From Phorcus lineatus (lineage: Eukaryota; Mollusca; Gastropoda; Trochida; Trochidae), in NCBI GenBank assembly GCA_921293015.1, contig OV121088.1, positions 31,037,645-31,101,644 of the forward strand: a stretch of DNA of 64,000 nucleotides, given 5' to 3'. Shown here piece by piece: positions 25,083-36,673 of this stretch (its first letter is position 1; every line of letters begins with the position of its first letter). Under the pieces are notes generated by a model. It did not search any database. It worked only from the letters and a program-made list of their open reading frames with translations, and was not told the origin of the DNA. Made by a program: the position numbers and the translations under genes.

Positions 25083-27640
25083 CTGTCAACACAGTGCAGG
25101 AAGGTGAAGAGTGGTGAAAGTTGATATTAGAAACATTTCCTCCATTAACAGAAAAGCTGTCAAGGTACCAAGAAAAAGGTTGGTAAGATTATCTGAAATG
25201 TTGGAATTAAAGCATAAATCAAAACATGGATAGACCAAATCCTTTAATTCACTTGGAAAATATTGCTGAAAGCATTTAAGAAATCTATCTCATATTATAA
25301 AGTGGACACACTATTTTAGGGTAATATGAATACTTACGATAGATTTTTCATCAGTTTCATAATTTGAAAAAGTTAACCTTGTTGGTGAATATTATAAAAA
25401 TGTATCATATATCTGTAACTATTTCGTTATATATTTATTCGAGCCATGAACAAAGTCAAACCGAGATAAACCTGAATCTTAAATTAAAAAAAACAACATT
25501 TCCAAAATAATTTCTCTCATGTGTTGATAAGAAAAATGAACCACATAATTGTAACATAGATCAATAAATATGTCTTTGAATCTTGAAAATATCTAACTTT
25601 TCTTTACATAGACTACAATATTAAGATTTATTAACACTACAACCATATTCTTGATAGAAGGTTTGAATATGATGTTTAGATGCTGATCTTCGCTGAAAAT
25701 AGATTTTGATGTTTCTCCCCAATCTCACTAATCCGTTGCTAGATGACAATTATATAAATATCCCTTTTAAAGACATTGGTAAAATGATAACGATATATAT
25801 ATGTATATTCTTATATCACTTTAGCATTACAGTCATTAAGCGTAAAGATACATGGGAGGGGGGGGGGGGGGGGGTAGTAGTTGAGTCATTAAAAACCAAT
25901 TTCAGCATGGTAGATTTTAATTAATATTACCAATCGAGGTCTAAATATTCACAATGATGTGGTTTCTACCTCACATCCTGTATTTTACTGGCATGATTAA
26001 TTATGTATATCTCAGGTTCCCTACTTTTTACCTAACAGCACTGTATTCAGATTCTTAAGCTGTGAACACAGTAGCAAATAAACATCTATATAACCTTTAT
26101 AAAAATATCATTCATTCAAATAAACTTAATAAAACTTATTGACATTAGATAATCGGAATCTTTTTCAGCAGATCTGGAATGTATCATTATCTGATGAAGT
26201 AGACATGATCAATTACCATACTTTATGTACCATATTTTTACTCCTTTCTTATTGAAAATGATATTTTCGATATCATCATGATGTGTTTTCATCTTTATTC
26301 AATAAGGACAAGCTTCCTTTCTGTCATTGTTATATCCGTGTTGTATCAGAATAGGATATAATGGTGTTTCTTCTCAATTAGAATAATGTTGAAACTTGCG
26401 TCTCCATAGCTTTAGATAATGAAATTAATTAGATCAATATTTACTATTATCTTCAAAACTTTATCATATTATAGCCACTACATTACAGTTTTCTATGCAA
26501 AATATTACATTGGACAAATAATAGATTTTGTGTCAGATAAAGCTCATATAGCTTTTTATGAGGTGAAAAGTTAATCATCAGTGGTAATGTGAAGTTCTTT
26601 CAAACCATGCATGTGGTATGATTTGGAGGGCAATTTTAGGTTGAAGCATGATAGCTTATTATATGAATGTCAACAATTCATTGAGTAATTTGAATCAAGA
26701 AATCATTCGCGCTACAATGGTTTTCAACACGGAATGTTTGTCAGAGTTTCGTAGAATTTTTTGTAATGCTGACACGAGTGCAAAAGCCACTGATTGTTGT
26801 ATTTGGAATGCTATTTATGAATCTTCCTTTCTTCAAAGTTTTCAATGAAGATTAAAAAAACTCTAAATATTTGTCTTCCTGAAAATTTGTTTAATGACCA
26901 AACAATTAAATGAATGAATGAAAATATTTTTGAGGCTTGAAAAATTTCCATTCGTATCTTTACTTACTTTATTTACTACAATATTTTCTGATTTAATACA
27001 ATGTTAAGTTTATTGATATGACGTCATCTTTTTCTATGACGTTGAACTTTAACTTTTATGACCATCTATGCTAGTTGTGTTTTCCTAAACTTCTTTACTG
27101 CTCAGATAAGATAGTATATTTGGCCCCTTAACATTTATTTTAAGAAGCTCTTCTCACTCTCTTGAGATACAATTATTCTGGCACTAATGTCGCAATCACT
27201 TCAGTAATATGAGTAACAACACAATATGTTTCTTGTCAGGATTTAAATTTGAATACATAAGTATGTGAATACATTTTACAATTTTGTTATCATTGATATG
27301 TGAGTTGTGTTTCTATTTGTAATTTGATATAAATTGTTCATTAACTTTTCCTGATAAAACTTTAACTAAGACCAATAGAATGCCTTCAATTACCAATTTA
27401 TACCCCGATTATTTATCTGCAAATCCATGCAGAAAAATACCATTTCATGTTTTGTATTGAATTGGAAAAGGGAAGTGTCCACTTGAAAACATAAAAGCAA
27501 TACAAAATATCCTTAAGGAATCAAATATATCATGTCATTTTTCTATGGACAAAGTGTTTAAGGTACGTTAACCTTGGTAATTATGGGCTTGAATTCTGGT
27601 GTTTTGAACATGCCCGTTTCATACAACATTCCTTTTTATA
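25083..27640. other. Spacer, no gene seen
   Basis: AT-rich; contains an 18-base G run ending at 25874. The frame at 26648-26848 has no recognisable domain. Internal exons of the array unit between 28.0 and 25.1 kb could not be found. Confidence 0.4.
25854..25874 (+). repeat. Poly-G tract
   Basis: GGGAGGG followed by an uninterrupted G run in AT-rich surroundings. Possible quadruplex former or sequencing-length artefact. Confidence 0.9.
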
Positions 27641-27983
27641 AGAATACAGCTGGTGTACGAGTATGGTTTGATACAGCTGATCTGGCAGCCACCATGACGA
27701 GAGTCTGGACCCTTCAGTTTCTGTATTCACCCAGATGCTTGTTAATGGTAAGATCATCTCAAATGCTGTATGACAAATATGCAGTGATGTGAAGGACGAG
27801 GGTTAAAAGCATCTACTTGACAAATTGCTATTATATGTCTCCACTTATAGAGCACTTCCATAGAGTAGATTGATATATCTGCTTTCACAAAAATACCATA
27901 GCCGTTGAACATCAAGTATATTACTTGCACTGGTACACCAACTTAATGTATCTATCAAAATTTCATAAAGTGTTGTCAGTTAC

Positions 27984-28039
27984 AGAAGAGCAGATACACT
28001 TGAAAAACATATCACAATAAGCAAAGACATTTGAAGCAT
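27984..28039 (-). CDS. Candidate signal-peptide exon of the array gene
   Basis: On the minus strand ATG at 28037-28039 opens MLQMSLLIVICFSSVSALL, a good secretory signal shape (short n-region, hydrophobic core, small residues at the end), directly followed by a possible donor GTAACT. The homologous site at 46744-46802 reads MHHTSFLFVIFF before a 1-nt deletion; the 32.2-kb copy has lost the start. The flanking homology extends over 27640-28420. The exit phase does not match the cysteine exon's entry phase, so either an exon is missing or this reading is wrong. Confidence 0.3.
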
Positions 28040-28238
28040 GTTATTACATATTTTGACCAGACCCAAAACCAATTTATCGGAGGAAACAAGCCAGACAGTT
28101 TTTCCAAACCAGAGCTTTACAAAAGACCTCTAGGAAATGTAATCGAAACGCACCAGAAAGTGATTTTTTTACAAAGTTTATAACATCTTGTCATCGGTTA
28201 GAGATCATTTGATATAGAAAGGTATTGTGGGTATTATT

Positions 28239-28273
28239 GGGGGGAAGGGGGGGGGGGAGGGGGGGGGGGGAGG
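28239..28273 (+). repeat. G-rich tract
   Basis: Three G runs separated by AA or A in about 35 bp; a strong quadruplex-type pattern within AT-rich DNA. Confidence 0.9.
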
Positions 28274-28639
28274 CCTTTAAAGTTTTCATGATCACAAAAC
28301 AGCTTGGAGTTTGAATGATGTAGACAACTTTACAATGATTGCTATTCCAAAGTTGCAGACGTGTTTTCTGACATTTCTTTCCAGATATACGCTATATATT
28401 GATAGAAAGTTATAACAATATAAGATATATTGTTATGTGATGTTAGTTTAAAACTGATCATAAGTTAAAACAGTAATTTCCAAAAATATGAAAAACAACG
28501 TTACGCATGTCTATGTGGCATTATGTGTTGTTTTTCAAAGTTGTAAATGGTTATAACTGATGATTTTTGAAAAAATATAGAAATATTAGCGTATGTAATA
28601 TCCAGGAGGGTTTATAAGTTAAAATATTTATCATTTACA

Positions 28640-28703
28640 AATTATGATATTTGCACTAGGATAGGCAGGTATGTGAACAAACTTTTTGTATGTAGGTGTA
28701 GTT
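28640..28703. mobile_element. One end of the Tc1/mariner-like MITE
   Basis: 'gatatttgcactagga', 'aggtatgtgaacaaact' and 'gtatgtaggtgtag' match the right terminus of the MITE at 21143-21770 and the right end at about 46490-46537. No partner terminus is found nearby. Confidence 0.6.
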
Positions 28704-28851
28704 GAAGTAAGAATAATTGAAGGGTTGATATTTTTCATATCAGCAGACCTCTAGTAAGGGTTTATCTGTTTATCCAACATTGAATTATTAAGCAAATGTT
28801 TGTGAATAGTAAACTGCATATACATTTCGTAATTGACGTATACATCACATC

Positions 28852-29076
28852 TCATAGATTTTAATCACTGTTTTGATGTAAGAGCGTTTATCATTTTGCT
28901 ATTTTTTCAATTTTCATGTATTATCAGAGAAATTCCTGTTACATAAATAAGTTCCTTTTTACATCTCATAGATTTTAATCATTGTTTGGATGTAAAAGCG
29001 TTTATGATTTTGCTATTTTTTTCAATTTTCATGTATTATCAGAGAAATTCCTGTTACATAAAGAAGTTTCTTTTCG
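28852..29076. repeat. About 114-bp tandem duplication
   Basis: Two copies of 'tcatagattttaatca' through 'attatcagagaaattcctg' lie head to tail with a few substitutions, younger than the duplication at 19.3 kb. Confidence 0.92.
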
Positions 29077-29409
29077 TGTTTTGTTAATACAAAAGTGAAA
29101 CAGATGTAATAGATGTGAAATTGGAAGGATGATATCATTAATAACAAAAAATGATAAAATGTTTGAGCTTATCAAGAATAACAAATTCCTCAAATGGACC
29201 TAATTATTGTTATACAAAGATATACACAATGGGTATCTATGCTAGTATTTGGTAATGCTATCGGCAGCCAGTCATCAATCAGACAAATATCATTGTTACT
29301 CTTAATTAGGGCTATATGAATATAAACAGACAAATTATTAAGCTAATACTTCTGTTTTCGTGTTGACAAACTCTTTGAAATTTCATAATAATCAAATAAG
29401 CACTTAACT

Positions 29410-30375
29410 GAAGTGAACTGAACTTTATTACACTCAGGCTGCAAACTGCAGCATAAGAGGTACATGGATATATATACAATGATACATGATACATTACAAT
29501 ACAATACAATAAAAGGCTGACATGCCATTCTGAGGTTAAATATGTTATCTCTTAAAATGCGACATGATTATTTTACAAAATAGTGACAATTTTCTTAGAG
29601 TTCCTAGTTTTTTGGTATTAAACAGAATGTTCATGTTGTGCATATTTGGTCCGATATAAAAATATTTGTGAATATACTTTTTTCTTTCTAGTTCTAATTT
29701 CGGACATAAAAATAAAAAATGAAATTCATCACCAATATCGTCTAAATCACAAAGAGTACATAGCCTGTCAGTTACAGGGATTCGACGCCATCTACCTGTT
29801 TCAATTGGGAGATAATGATTAGAAGTTCGGAATTTCAACAAGTTATTGTAGTGCAAGGAGTTTAGGTATTGTTCAAAATTGAGAGATGGATTTTTAAAAA
29901 CACTATAAGTTGTTGCTTTTGAAGAGGTTTCATTTGTTGATATCCATGTTTGCTGAAAGGTATCTTTTAATTTACTTTTAACAATTGATTTTAGTCAGAA
30001 GATGTTTTTAAAATTTTGAAATTTCCAAATAAAACTCAATCCAAGATCATCGAAAATTGTCTGAAGATACTTCGTCCATTTATATACATATTTGCTAAAT
30101 AAGCAATCGTTGAATATCAATTTATAGACCAAGGTGCACAATTTGGAAAATTTTCCAGATATAAGTTTAGCCCAAAAACATACCATCCTGCTTTTGATAA
30201 CGTTTATAAGAGGGAATCTCCCAAATTCCCCATATACCATATAATTAGGTGTACATTTCCGCAGTGAGGTTAAATATTTAAGAAAACGAAGATGGACATT
30301 TTCAAAACATAAAGTGTTTTCAAAACCCCAAATTTCACAACCATATAAATGAATTGGGGTAAATACAATCAAACA
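29410..30375 (-). mobile_element. 5'-truncated non-LTR retrotransposon (LINE)
   Basis: C-terminal part of a LINE ORF2 followed on the minus strand by about 130 bp of 3' UTR containing AATAAA near the end and a short GTTCA-like tail at about 29415. The insertion interrupts array sequence: modules matching 47.66 kb and 48.0 kb flank it on either side. Confidence 0.85.
29545..30372 (-). pseudogene. LINE ORF2 C-terminal region with one in-frame stop
   Basis: Two open stretches lie in the same frame, separated only by TGA at 29995-29997. The upstream part carries YGCEIWGFEN and PNYMVYGEFGRFPL, the post-RT region of Jockey/CR1/L2-type ORF2. The downstream part has the typical CTLCDLDDIGDEFHFLFLCP cysteine-histidine motif close to the C-terminus. 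RT and endonuclease domains are missing through 5' truncation. One stop and few other defects suggest moderate age. The exact clade is not determinable by eye. Confidence 0.85.
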
Positions 30376-30434
30376 TTTTTAAGTGACAATTTTTAAGTAA
30401 CCCAAGCCAAGAAAATAATTTACTCTCAGTCTGC

Positions 30435-30506
30435 CTTGACCCTTATGTTATCTATTCAGCACGACATAATCCTATTATCAGGTCACACGAGCCAGACAAG
30501 TCTCCA
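30435..30506 (-). pseudogene. Array gene 'SDPCDLI' exon, decayed copy
   Basis: Acceptor 'ccttttag' then codons giving GDLSGSCDLIIG. A stop appears 17 codons in and the donor is GC rather than GT. Compare 60833-60901, where borders are intact, and 63390-63446. Confidence 0.5.
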
Positions 30507-31221
30507 CTAAAAGGGATAATTACACATCCAATTATGAGATAAGAAATCAATAGCCTAAATGTTTACGTGAGATAACATATTCATCAAGTGTGTCTTTTAT
30601 GGTGATTGATGATGTATCAAGCTGTTTAAAGATAATATCATCTTAGCTACGGTAATGTGTGCCGTTATTATATCATATTTGATATAATTTCCATACACTT
30701 ATTATTTTAGTGTTGATTAAATCATTTTCATGAGATGACTTCTGCTTGAAAAAAAAAATGCAAATTTGAAGGGATTTATCATAGCTTCGATTAAATAATT
30801 TCTGTTGTTCATGTCTATTAATTATTACTTTAAATGTTATATTAAAATTTTTGTATAAATACTTTACAAGTCGACTTAACGTAGATAAATGTGATGTCAA
30901 TAGTTTTAATAGACATTTAATAATTTGATTGAAATTGTGTACTTCATGTGTAATAACACTTGTCCAATTTATACACAAATTTTAACAAAGATGTAAATAA
31001 AAAATCTGATCGTAAAATTTACACCAAAATCAATGAAATATAACGAAGTTTTGGTGATTTAATAAAATATGACAAACTTATGGCACATAACTTAATTGAC
31101 CTTTATCTTTAAATTTATCAAAACAACTATGAAATATCACTGCACAATTTCCTATTAAATTACAACAGCTCATAAAGACACTTAAGTATAACTTATATTA
31201 GATATTTAGTCGTCATCTTAC

Positions 31222-31310
31222 ACTGGGACAATGTGATTGCACTCCTTCGTCCTGAATAACATTAAGGATGTTAAAATGAGAGACATTCGCCTCTTCACGT
31301 CCCTGACAGT
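31222..31310 (-). CDS. Candidate cysteine-bearing exon of the array gene
   Basis: On the minus strand acceptor 'agtaatttag', two bases, then 29 open codons beginning CQGREEANVSHF and ending GVQSHCPS, then a strong donor GTAAGA. Copies at 43153-43240 (HLKCNLCQLM, GVQ, SPS before GTAATA) and 49555-49645 (CQRRDRTYVSHLK, LCQLM) remain open in the corresponding frame, although the latter has lost the donor. Entry needs one base from the previous exon; exit is phase 0, matching the basic exon at 49000-49050. The family is not recognised. Confidence 0.42.
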
Positions 31311-31889
31311 CTAAATTACTGGAAGGCCTTGTGTTTCGCTTTTGGAGTGGAGTGGAACAGTGGCACATTATCAATGACTTTCATGTGAAAAGTCATTTCA
31401 CAATGGAAAGGCAGTGGGAAGCATTTTTCCCTTTCTCTTGTTTCTGCTTCATTTGCAATAAGCTAATTATCAAATAGCATTCAAGGTACGAACGGAAGTT
31501 AAAAAGTTCACACTTGCGTGGTACAAGCTTTTGCGATAATGAGGCAGCTACTGAGGGACAGTCAGAAGACGTCTACAGCAATGACAATCTAAAAGACAAA
31601 TGGGCAAACTGAATATATGGGGGTCCAGGGATTTTATATTGAAAAATAAAATCCCTATCACAATCATTGGCTTCTGTTTAATATACACTTCCATGAACTT
31701 ATTGACTTACCCTCGTATCTAGGGCGACCAGGTGCAACAAGGCCTTATCCAATCTACTTTATTGCGATAAAGCTTCGTTAAAGTATCTTTCAAAGAAATA
31801 CATTTCCTATAGATTTTTATCTAAAAAGTAAATCTATCATGATTATACTCTATGATAACACCCATCTGTCCAAATATCGGTTATGGATC

Positions 31890-32420
31890 AACTACAGCTG
31901 AGAGAGCAGTGTTAGATTTACAGTATGATGTCAGAGGATTCTACGGAAGCTGTTCAGTTTCTTTTCTTAGGCAGAAGCTGATAAATGATAAAGTCAATTC
32001 AGATGCTGCAACCATGTATAGAATGACAAGTAAGAGCATCTACTTGTCAAACAGCTGGTATGTTTTCTGCTCCTAAAGTACTTACAGTAAGTAGATTATT
32101 TGTCTGCTTCTATAGATAAGTTCGTTTGTGAACATCAGAAGGTATAAACTCGGACTGGTTCACAAATATCATTGTGTCTATCAAAAGTTGATAAAATGAT
32201 GCCGGCTACAGCAGCATTTGAAAGACATCACAATACTCAAAGATGTTAGAAGCCTGTGATAACATGTCTGTACCAGATTCAAAGCCAATTTTTCAGAGCA
32301 AACAGTCCAGAGAGTTCTTAACAGAGATTTACAAAAATCTTTTTAAAATTGCTTCACATAAAAGAAGCTGATTGATTGTCCTTATCAATCCGACTTCACT
32401 GTCATGAAATATGTCCTAAT
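31890..32420 (-). pseudogene. Array unit 5' module, decayed
   Basis: Aligns with 27640-28180 and 46540-46930 ('gagcatctacttg', 'gaacatca', 'gaaagacatcacaat'), but the start codon and signal-like frame are lost. The plus-strand open frame at 31852-32076 across it is not conserved in the other copies. Confidence 0.5.
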
Positions 32421-33280
32421 GGTAGGCCAGACTACCACTTTAGGTTGTTTATAAAATCAGTTCAGAGGGCATTACCATAAATAAGTTCACGAGACATTTT
32501 ATCACTATACAGAAAAACTAAAATTCGAAGGACAGAAATGAGTTATGTACAGAGTTTTCGATTTTATCGGTTGTAGTTAGTGTTATAAGCTCATATCAAC
32601 TGAGTGAAACAGTAATTCCATGTATTTACTGAGCTTGGTTTATACACTGATTTACTATTACGTATATAGGATATTTTAAAATATTAGAGATGGAAGATGG
32701 TAGCTTTACTCTCAAGTGAAACTGAGACCATACGGAAATAATTCTATCAAAACAACAAAAAGAGAAGAAAAAAATCTTAATATATCTTATAAATAATTTT
32801 CATAAAATAAGGAAGCACTTGAAATTCATCTGTGAGAAATTGTTGTTAGAAACTTACTCTTTATGAATGGTATAGGGGAAAGATTCAACCAGACTGGAAG
32901 AGTGAGAATAATAATTGAAGTGATAGTTGCGCAGACATATTTGTCTGTAATCCACTGAGCAACTTTCAGGAAGAAGTGTATTTCCCTAGGGACTTTCAGG
33001 CTAACTACAACCTTACATGTATGTTTGTTTTCCCTTAATGATAATAAATCAAGGCTTTTTAATGCCTTATCAGACATAAATCAATTTAACTAAACCGCCG
33101 GGCCAGACAGTTTCCGATTTAATATAGAGTTATAAAACACTTTCTTGGCATACAACGTAAATATGAAACCTAATAAAGAAGAAAAAAGTTGCGAACATAA
33201 CAAACAAATACTTGACAAAAACCCCCAACATTTTTGGCATTTCGAAACTGTAGAGTAAGGTTTTGAATTAAATGAATTAT
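32421..33280. other. Array unit spacer up to the DIRS insertion
   Basis: Part (32640-32850) aligns with 49940-50130 ('tggtagct', 'aattcatc'). No gene is seen. Confidence 0.45.
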
Positions 33281-33307
33281 TAAAATCTAAATATTTTAGA
33301 TATTTAA

Positions 33308-33498
33308 AAATACTTACCCCACTTCTTATATTGCATATTACCTATACTTCCGATAAACGATTGGAAAACGTGTTGGAAAATGTCATCCTGTCTTCATACT
33401 GTAAGTCGGGGAATATGACGATGACAACACGGCCTCGTAACCGGAAGGTAACGATCCAATCCGTCACGTGACCACGTCGACAAAATCACATTCCATAT
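33308..33498. repeat. DIRS-A inverted terminal repeat (3' side of element)
   Basis: Reverse complement of 39470-39659 with about one visible difference ('gaagacaggatg' against 'gaagataggatg'). Beyond it, 33281-33307 is unique to this end and is repeated inverted in the internal complementary region. Confidence 0.95.
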
Positions 33499-33552
33499 GC
33501 AGGTCCAACGACGGCCGCCTGAGGGGAGGAAGTGAGACATCGCTGGGCGGGC

Positions 33553-33650
33553 TTAATCCCAGAAGTGGGGTAAGTATTTTTAAATATCTAAAATATTTAG
33601 ATTTTAATAAATTTTTAATACTTACCGCACTTCTTATATTGCATGTTAAT
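33553..33650. repeat. DIRS-A internal complementary region
   Basis: The first half ('agaagtggggtaagtattt' and onward) is complementary to the outer left end, and the second half ('aatacttaccgcacttctta') to the outer right end. Together they give the end-to-end junction used as template for closing the circle in DIRS elements. It lies between the recombinase gene and the 3' ITR, as expected. Confidence 0.9.
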
Positions 33651-33833
33651 CCGACAGACAAGGATGGCGGGCAGGCAGGCGAATGGACCACCCGTCAGGG
33701 AAAAACACACAGAACTAACGTCAGAAGCCCCCTGCAAGGGAGAAACATAACGTAAGCCCAAAAGAACCCTAGGGGAACGCCACGACAGACCGTGGGAAAG
33801 CCCTAAGGTTAAAGAGCACTAAGGTGCAATTAC

Positions 33834-34910
33834 CTAGTGTCTGGTCGGTCGGGTCAGCTGTTGAGCGACCACCAACGGACCGAAAGACTGGAGTCCCTCC
33901 ACGTCCTCCACTGCCAAGTCCCTGAGATAGTGGCTAGCGAAGACTGAAGTCGACCTCCAAAAACATCCTTCCATTATGGCCGGCACAGAGATGTTGCGGT
34001 GCAGCGCCATGGTAGATGCCAAAGCCCGAATCTCATGAGGGTTGTTGGCCGTTGGGTGAGGTTCGCCTGCTGCATCGTATGCCGCCAGAATCGTCTGCCT
34101 TAACCATAAGGCAATGGTATTCCTGCTAAACTCACCCTTCCCCGAAGCTGAGAATGGGATGAACAGCCTCTTCCGGGTCTTCCTCCTGGAGGTGGAACGG
34201 TTGAGATATTCCCTGAGCGCCCTGACTGGACACATGGACAACTCTTCCACCTCAGAGGGATGTACGACCGACGACAACGGCGGAACAACGAACTTCCTAT
34301 CCGGCTGCCCTGGGAGCTGGTTCTTGGCGACAAAGTTCCACAGCAGTCCCAAATGAACCGCCCCATGACGCACTTGCTCAAAGCGGACCCTTGTCACGTC
34401 CAGTGCGTGTACCTCACTAACCCTGGCTGCAGTAGCCAAGGACAGGAGAAAGGCCGTCTTGAGGGTGACATCCTCAAAAGATGCTTCCGCCAGTGGCTCG
34501 TACGGAGGGCCTCTCAAATGCCGTAAAACCAGGTTGAGGTCCCAAGCCGGAGGACGAAACTTCAACTTCTGATCCTCCAGCTTAGAGGACTTGAGCATGG
34601 CGATCAGTTCCGGCGTCTTAGAAAACCGAACCTCCTGCTTAACAGCCAGAACCGAGTTCAGCGCCGAAAGATAAGTGGAGATGGTACCTCCCTTCAGATG
34701 CTTCTTCCTGCGAAGGTAAAGCAAGAATTCTGCCACAAACTGTGGGGGAGCCCGCACCGGATCCTGTGACCTCTCCTCACAGAACCGCACAAACAACAAC
34801 CACTTATCATCATACAAGGATCTTGTTGACACCCTATGGGCCCGGGAGATGGCACTTGCGACCCGGGACGAATAGCCTTTCGCCTTTAGCGTCTTCTGCA
34901 AATGGTCCAT
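33834..34910 (-). CDS. DIRS-A tyrosine recombinase
   Basis: The frame is open from 35495, but recombinase similarity begins at about 34910, where an ATG (MDHLQKTLKAKGYSS) overlaps the end of the RNase H frame (stop at 34886) by about 25 nt; I take that as the start, giving 358 residues. An N-terminal SAM-like core-binding region (STRSLYDDKWLLFVRFC) is followed by the catalytic domain with Arg in AARVSEVHAL, His and Arg in HEIRALAS, Trp in CFWRS and the nucleophile Tyr in ASHYLRD. All catalytic residues are present. Its job is to insert the circular element DNA. The 195 residues upstream are out-of-frame reading of pol. Confidence 0.93.
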   Translation of the reverse strand: MDHLQKTLKAKGYSSRVASAISRAHRVSTRSLYDDKWLLFVRFCEERSQDPVRAPPQFVAEFLLYLRRKKHLKGGTISTYLSALNSVLAVKQEVRFSKTPELIAMLKSSKLEDQKLKFRPPAWDLNLVLRHLRGPPYEPLAEASFEDVTLKTAFLLSLATAARVSEVHALDVTRVRFEQVRHGAVHLGLLWNFVAKNQLPGQPDRKFVVPPLSSVVHPSEVEELSMCPVRALREYLNRSTSRRKTRKRLFIPFSASGKGEFSRNTIALWLRQTILAAYDAAGEPHPTANNPHEIRALASTMALHRNISVPAIMEGCFWRSTSVFASHYLRDLAVEDVEGLQSFGPLVVAQQLTRPTRH

Positions 34911-36673
34911 ACGGACAGATGAAATCGTCCTGGGTCGGGATGAGGCGACCGACTGTGTGGATGGACCAGCAGATGAGGCCACAGAGGGAGCGGACTTGGT
35001 GCCCTTATGACGAGGCCGCGTAACTCTGGGTACCACGACCTCGTTGGCCAATAAGGCGCGACCAAAAGCAGATCCATTTCCTTCGAGGCGTCCACGAAAA
35101 GTTGCCGATCCGGGGTCCAGTCTGTCAAACAAACGCCTTCGCAGACATTCGATGGGACTGTCCACTAGCGGAGGAACCCATGAAGGGCCTCTGGCAAACG
35201 AATCCCTGATTTCAGATCGTCCTCCTGAATGAAGGGCGTCAGTAACCTCTGCAACGGTCGAAGCATTAACCGACCTCTGTCGGTGAGGTACTGAGCTGAT
35301 GATAGCAGACCTAGCAGGGACTGCCACTCCCTGAGGGACAATGCACTGGCCAAAGCTCGGTGCACAGACGTCACGATTTTGGTCCACCTGTCCGGCGGCA
35401 CCCTGACAAGGTCTAGGTCTGTGAGAAACAATCCCCCGATGAAAGTCAACTGCTGCGAAGGGACTAGTTGCGACTTCTCGTAGTTGACGACCCATCCTAA
35501 CTGGCGAAGCAGGTCGAGGGCCAACTGCGACTGTCTGACAAGCGACCGTCTCACACTATGGTTCATCAGACAGTCGTCGATATAGGGGTCGAACTCGATC
35601 CCTCTCAGATGAAGAAAGCGCACTATCGGTGCCGTGATACGTGTGAAGAGCCACGGGGCCGTAGAAATTCCAAACGGCAGCACTTTCCACTGGTAATGCG
35701 TTCCCCTGAAGACGAACCTCAGGAACTTCCGGTGAGGTCCGTAGATGGGCACGTGGAGGTATGCGTCCTGAAGGTCCATGCTGACCAGCCAATCGTTGTG
35801 CGATAGCTTGGAACGCAGCAGATCCAGGGTGATCATACGAAAGTGTGGCGGCTCTGCCATGTAGAGTTCGTTGAACACCGCCATGTTGTGGATCATCCTC
35901 AACTTGTCCGAGTTCTTCTTGGGGACAAGGAAGATGGGAGAGTAGAACCCTGGGGCGTCTTCGGGAACTAGCACTCTTTCTAAAGCCTTCTTGTCCAGCA
36001 GTGTCTTGATGTTCGAAGCCAACTGCTCTTCCTGGGCTAACGGATACACGCGTGACCGGGGCAGGTGGGTCAGAGGCGGAGACCTGACTATTGGCAACTT
36101 GTAGCCGGTCTTTAGCACTTCGGTAACGAAAGGGTCTTCCAGGATTGTCCAATTGGGCCAGAAGACTCCTAATCTCCCGCCTACGGGGATATCTGATATT
36201 GGGACGACTGGAGGCGGGAGTGTCCAATCGTGATTGTCCACCTCTTCAACGTCGCTTATACAGAGGCTTCTGCTTCTGTTTCCCAGGAGTGCGGGGGAAC
36301 TTCTGCGACTTCCGCTGGAATCCAGAAGCGTTTGCGGTAGAAGAAGCTCCTCCTCGGGAACTCCAATTCGAGCCCCCCCTGCCACGGAGGGCTCCGCGGA
36401 CAGACTTGCGGCGCCCAGAGTACACACGGCCCGACGATGACGTAGACGGGAGGTTTGCCACGACCATCTTGGTGGCCTGAAATGTGAAGTCCGCCTGAGA
36501 TACCGCCGACTGTTCACGATGGACCTCCGGGATCCTGTTGGCAAAGAGGGAGGAAGACGAGAGAGGGGCTCGGATGAGGGTCTTCTTGAATTCCTCGTTC
36601 CATTTGCAGGGGGTGAGCAACCCATTCCTCCTGATAAGCATAGTATGGGCCAACGCAGCTCTAACGTGTGCAA
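34886..36673 (-). pseudogene. DIRS-A pol: reverse transcriptase and remnant RNase H
   Basis: Open from 36673 to the TAG at 35165-35167, then continuing in the same frame to 34886. True pol similarity starts at about residue 140 (PISDIPVGGRLGVFWPNW), just after the gag stop; earlier residues overlap gag. The RT has SMDLQDAYLHVPI (catalytic D300), LPFGISTAPW and the active-site YIDD at 364-367, then LGWVVNYEKSQLVP. After the TAG the RNase H begins (LFVDASKEMD) but jumps at once to LLLVAPYWPTRSWYPEL. The middle of RNase H, with its other acidic residues, is missing, indicating an in-frame deletion. Confidence 0.9.

Noticed and set aside
31852-32076. 74-residue plus-strand frame
   Set aside because: The homologous modules at 27.7 and 46.5 kb do not keep this frame; minus-strand readings are better conserved.
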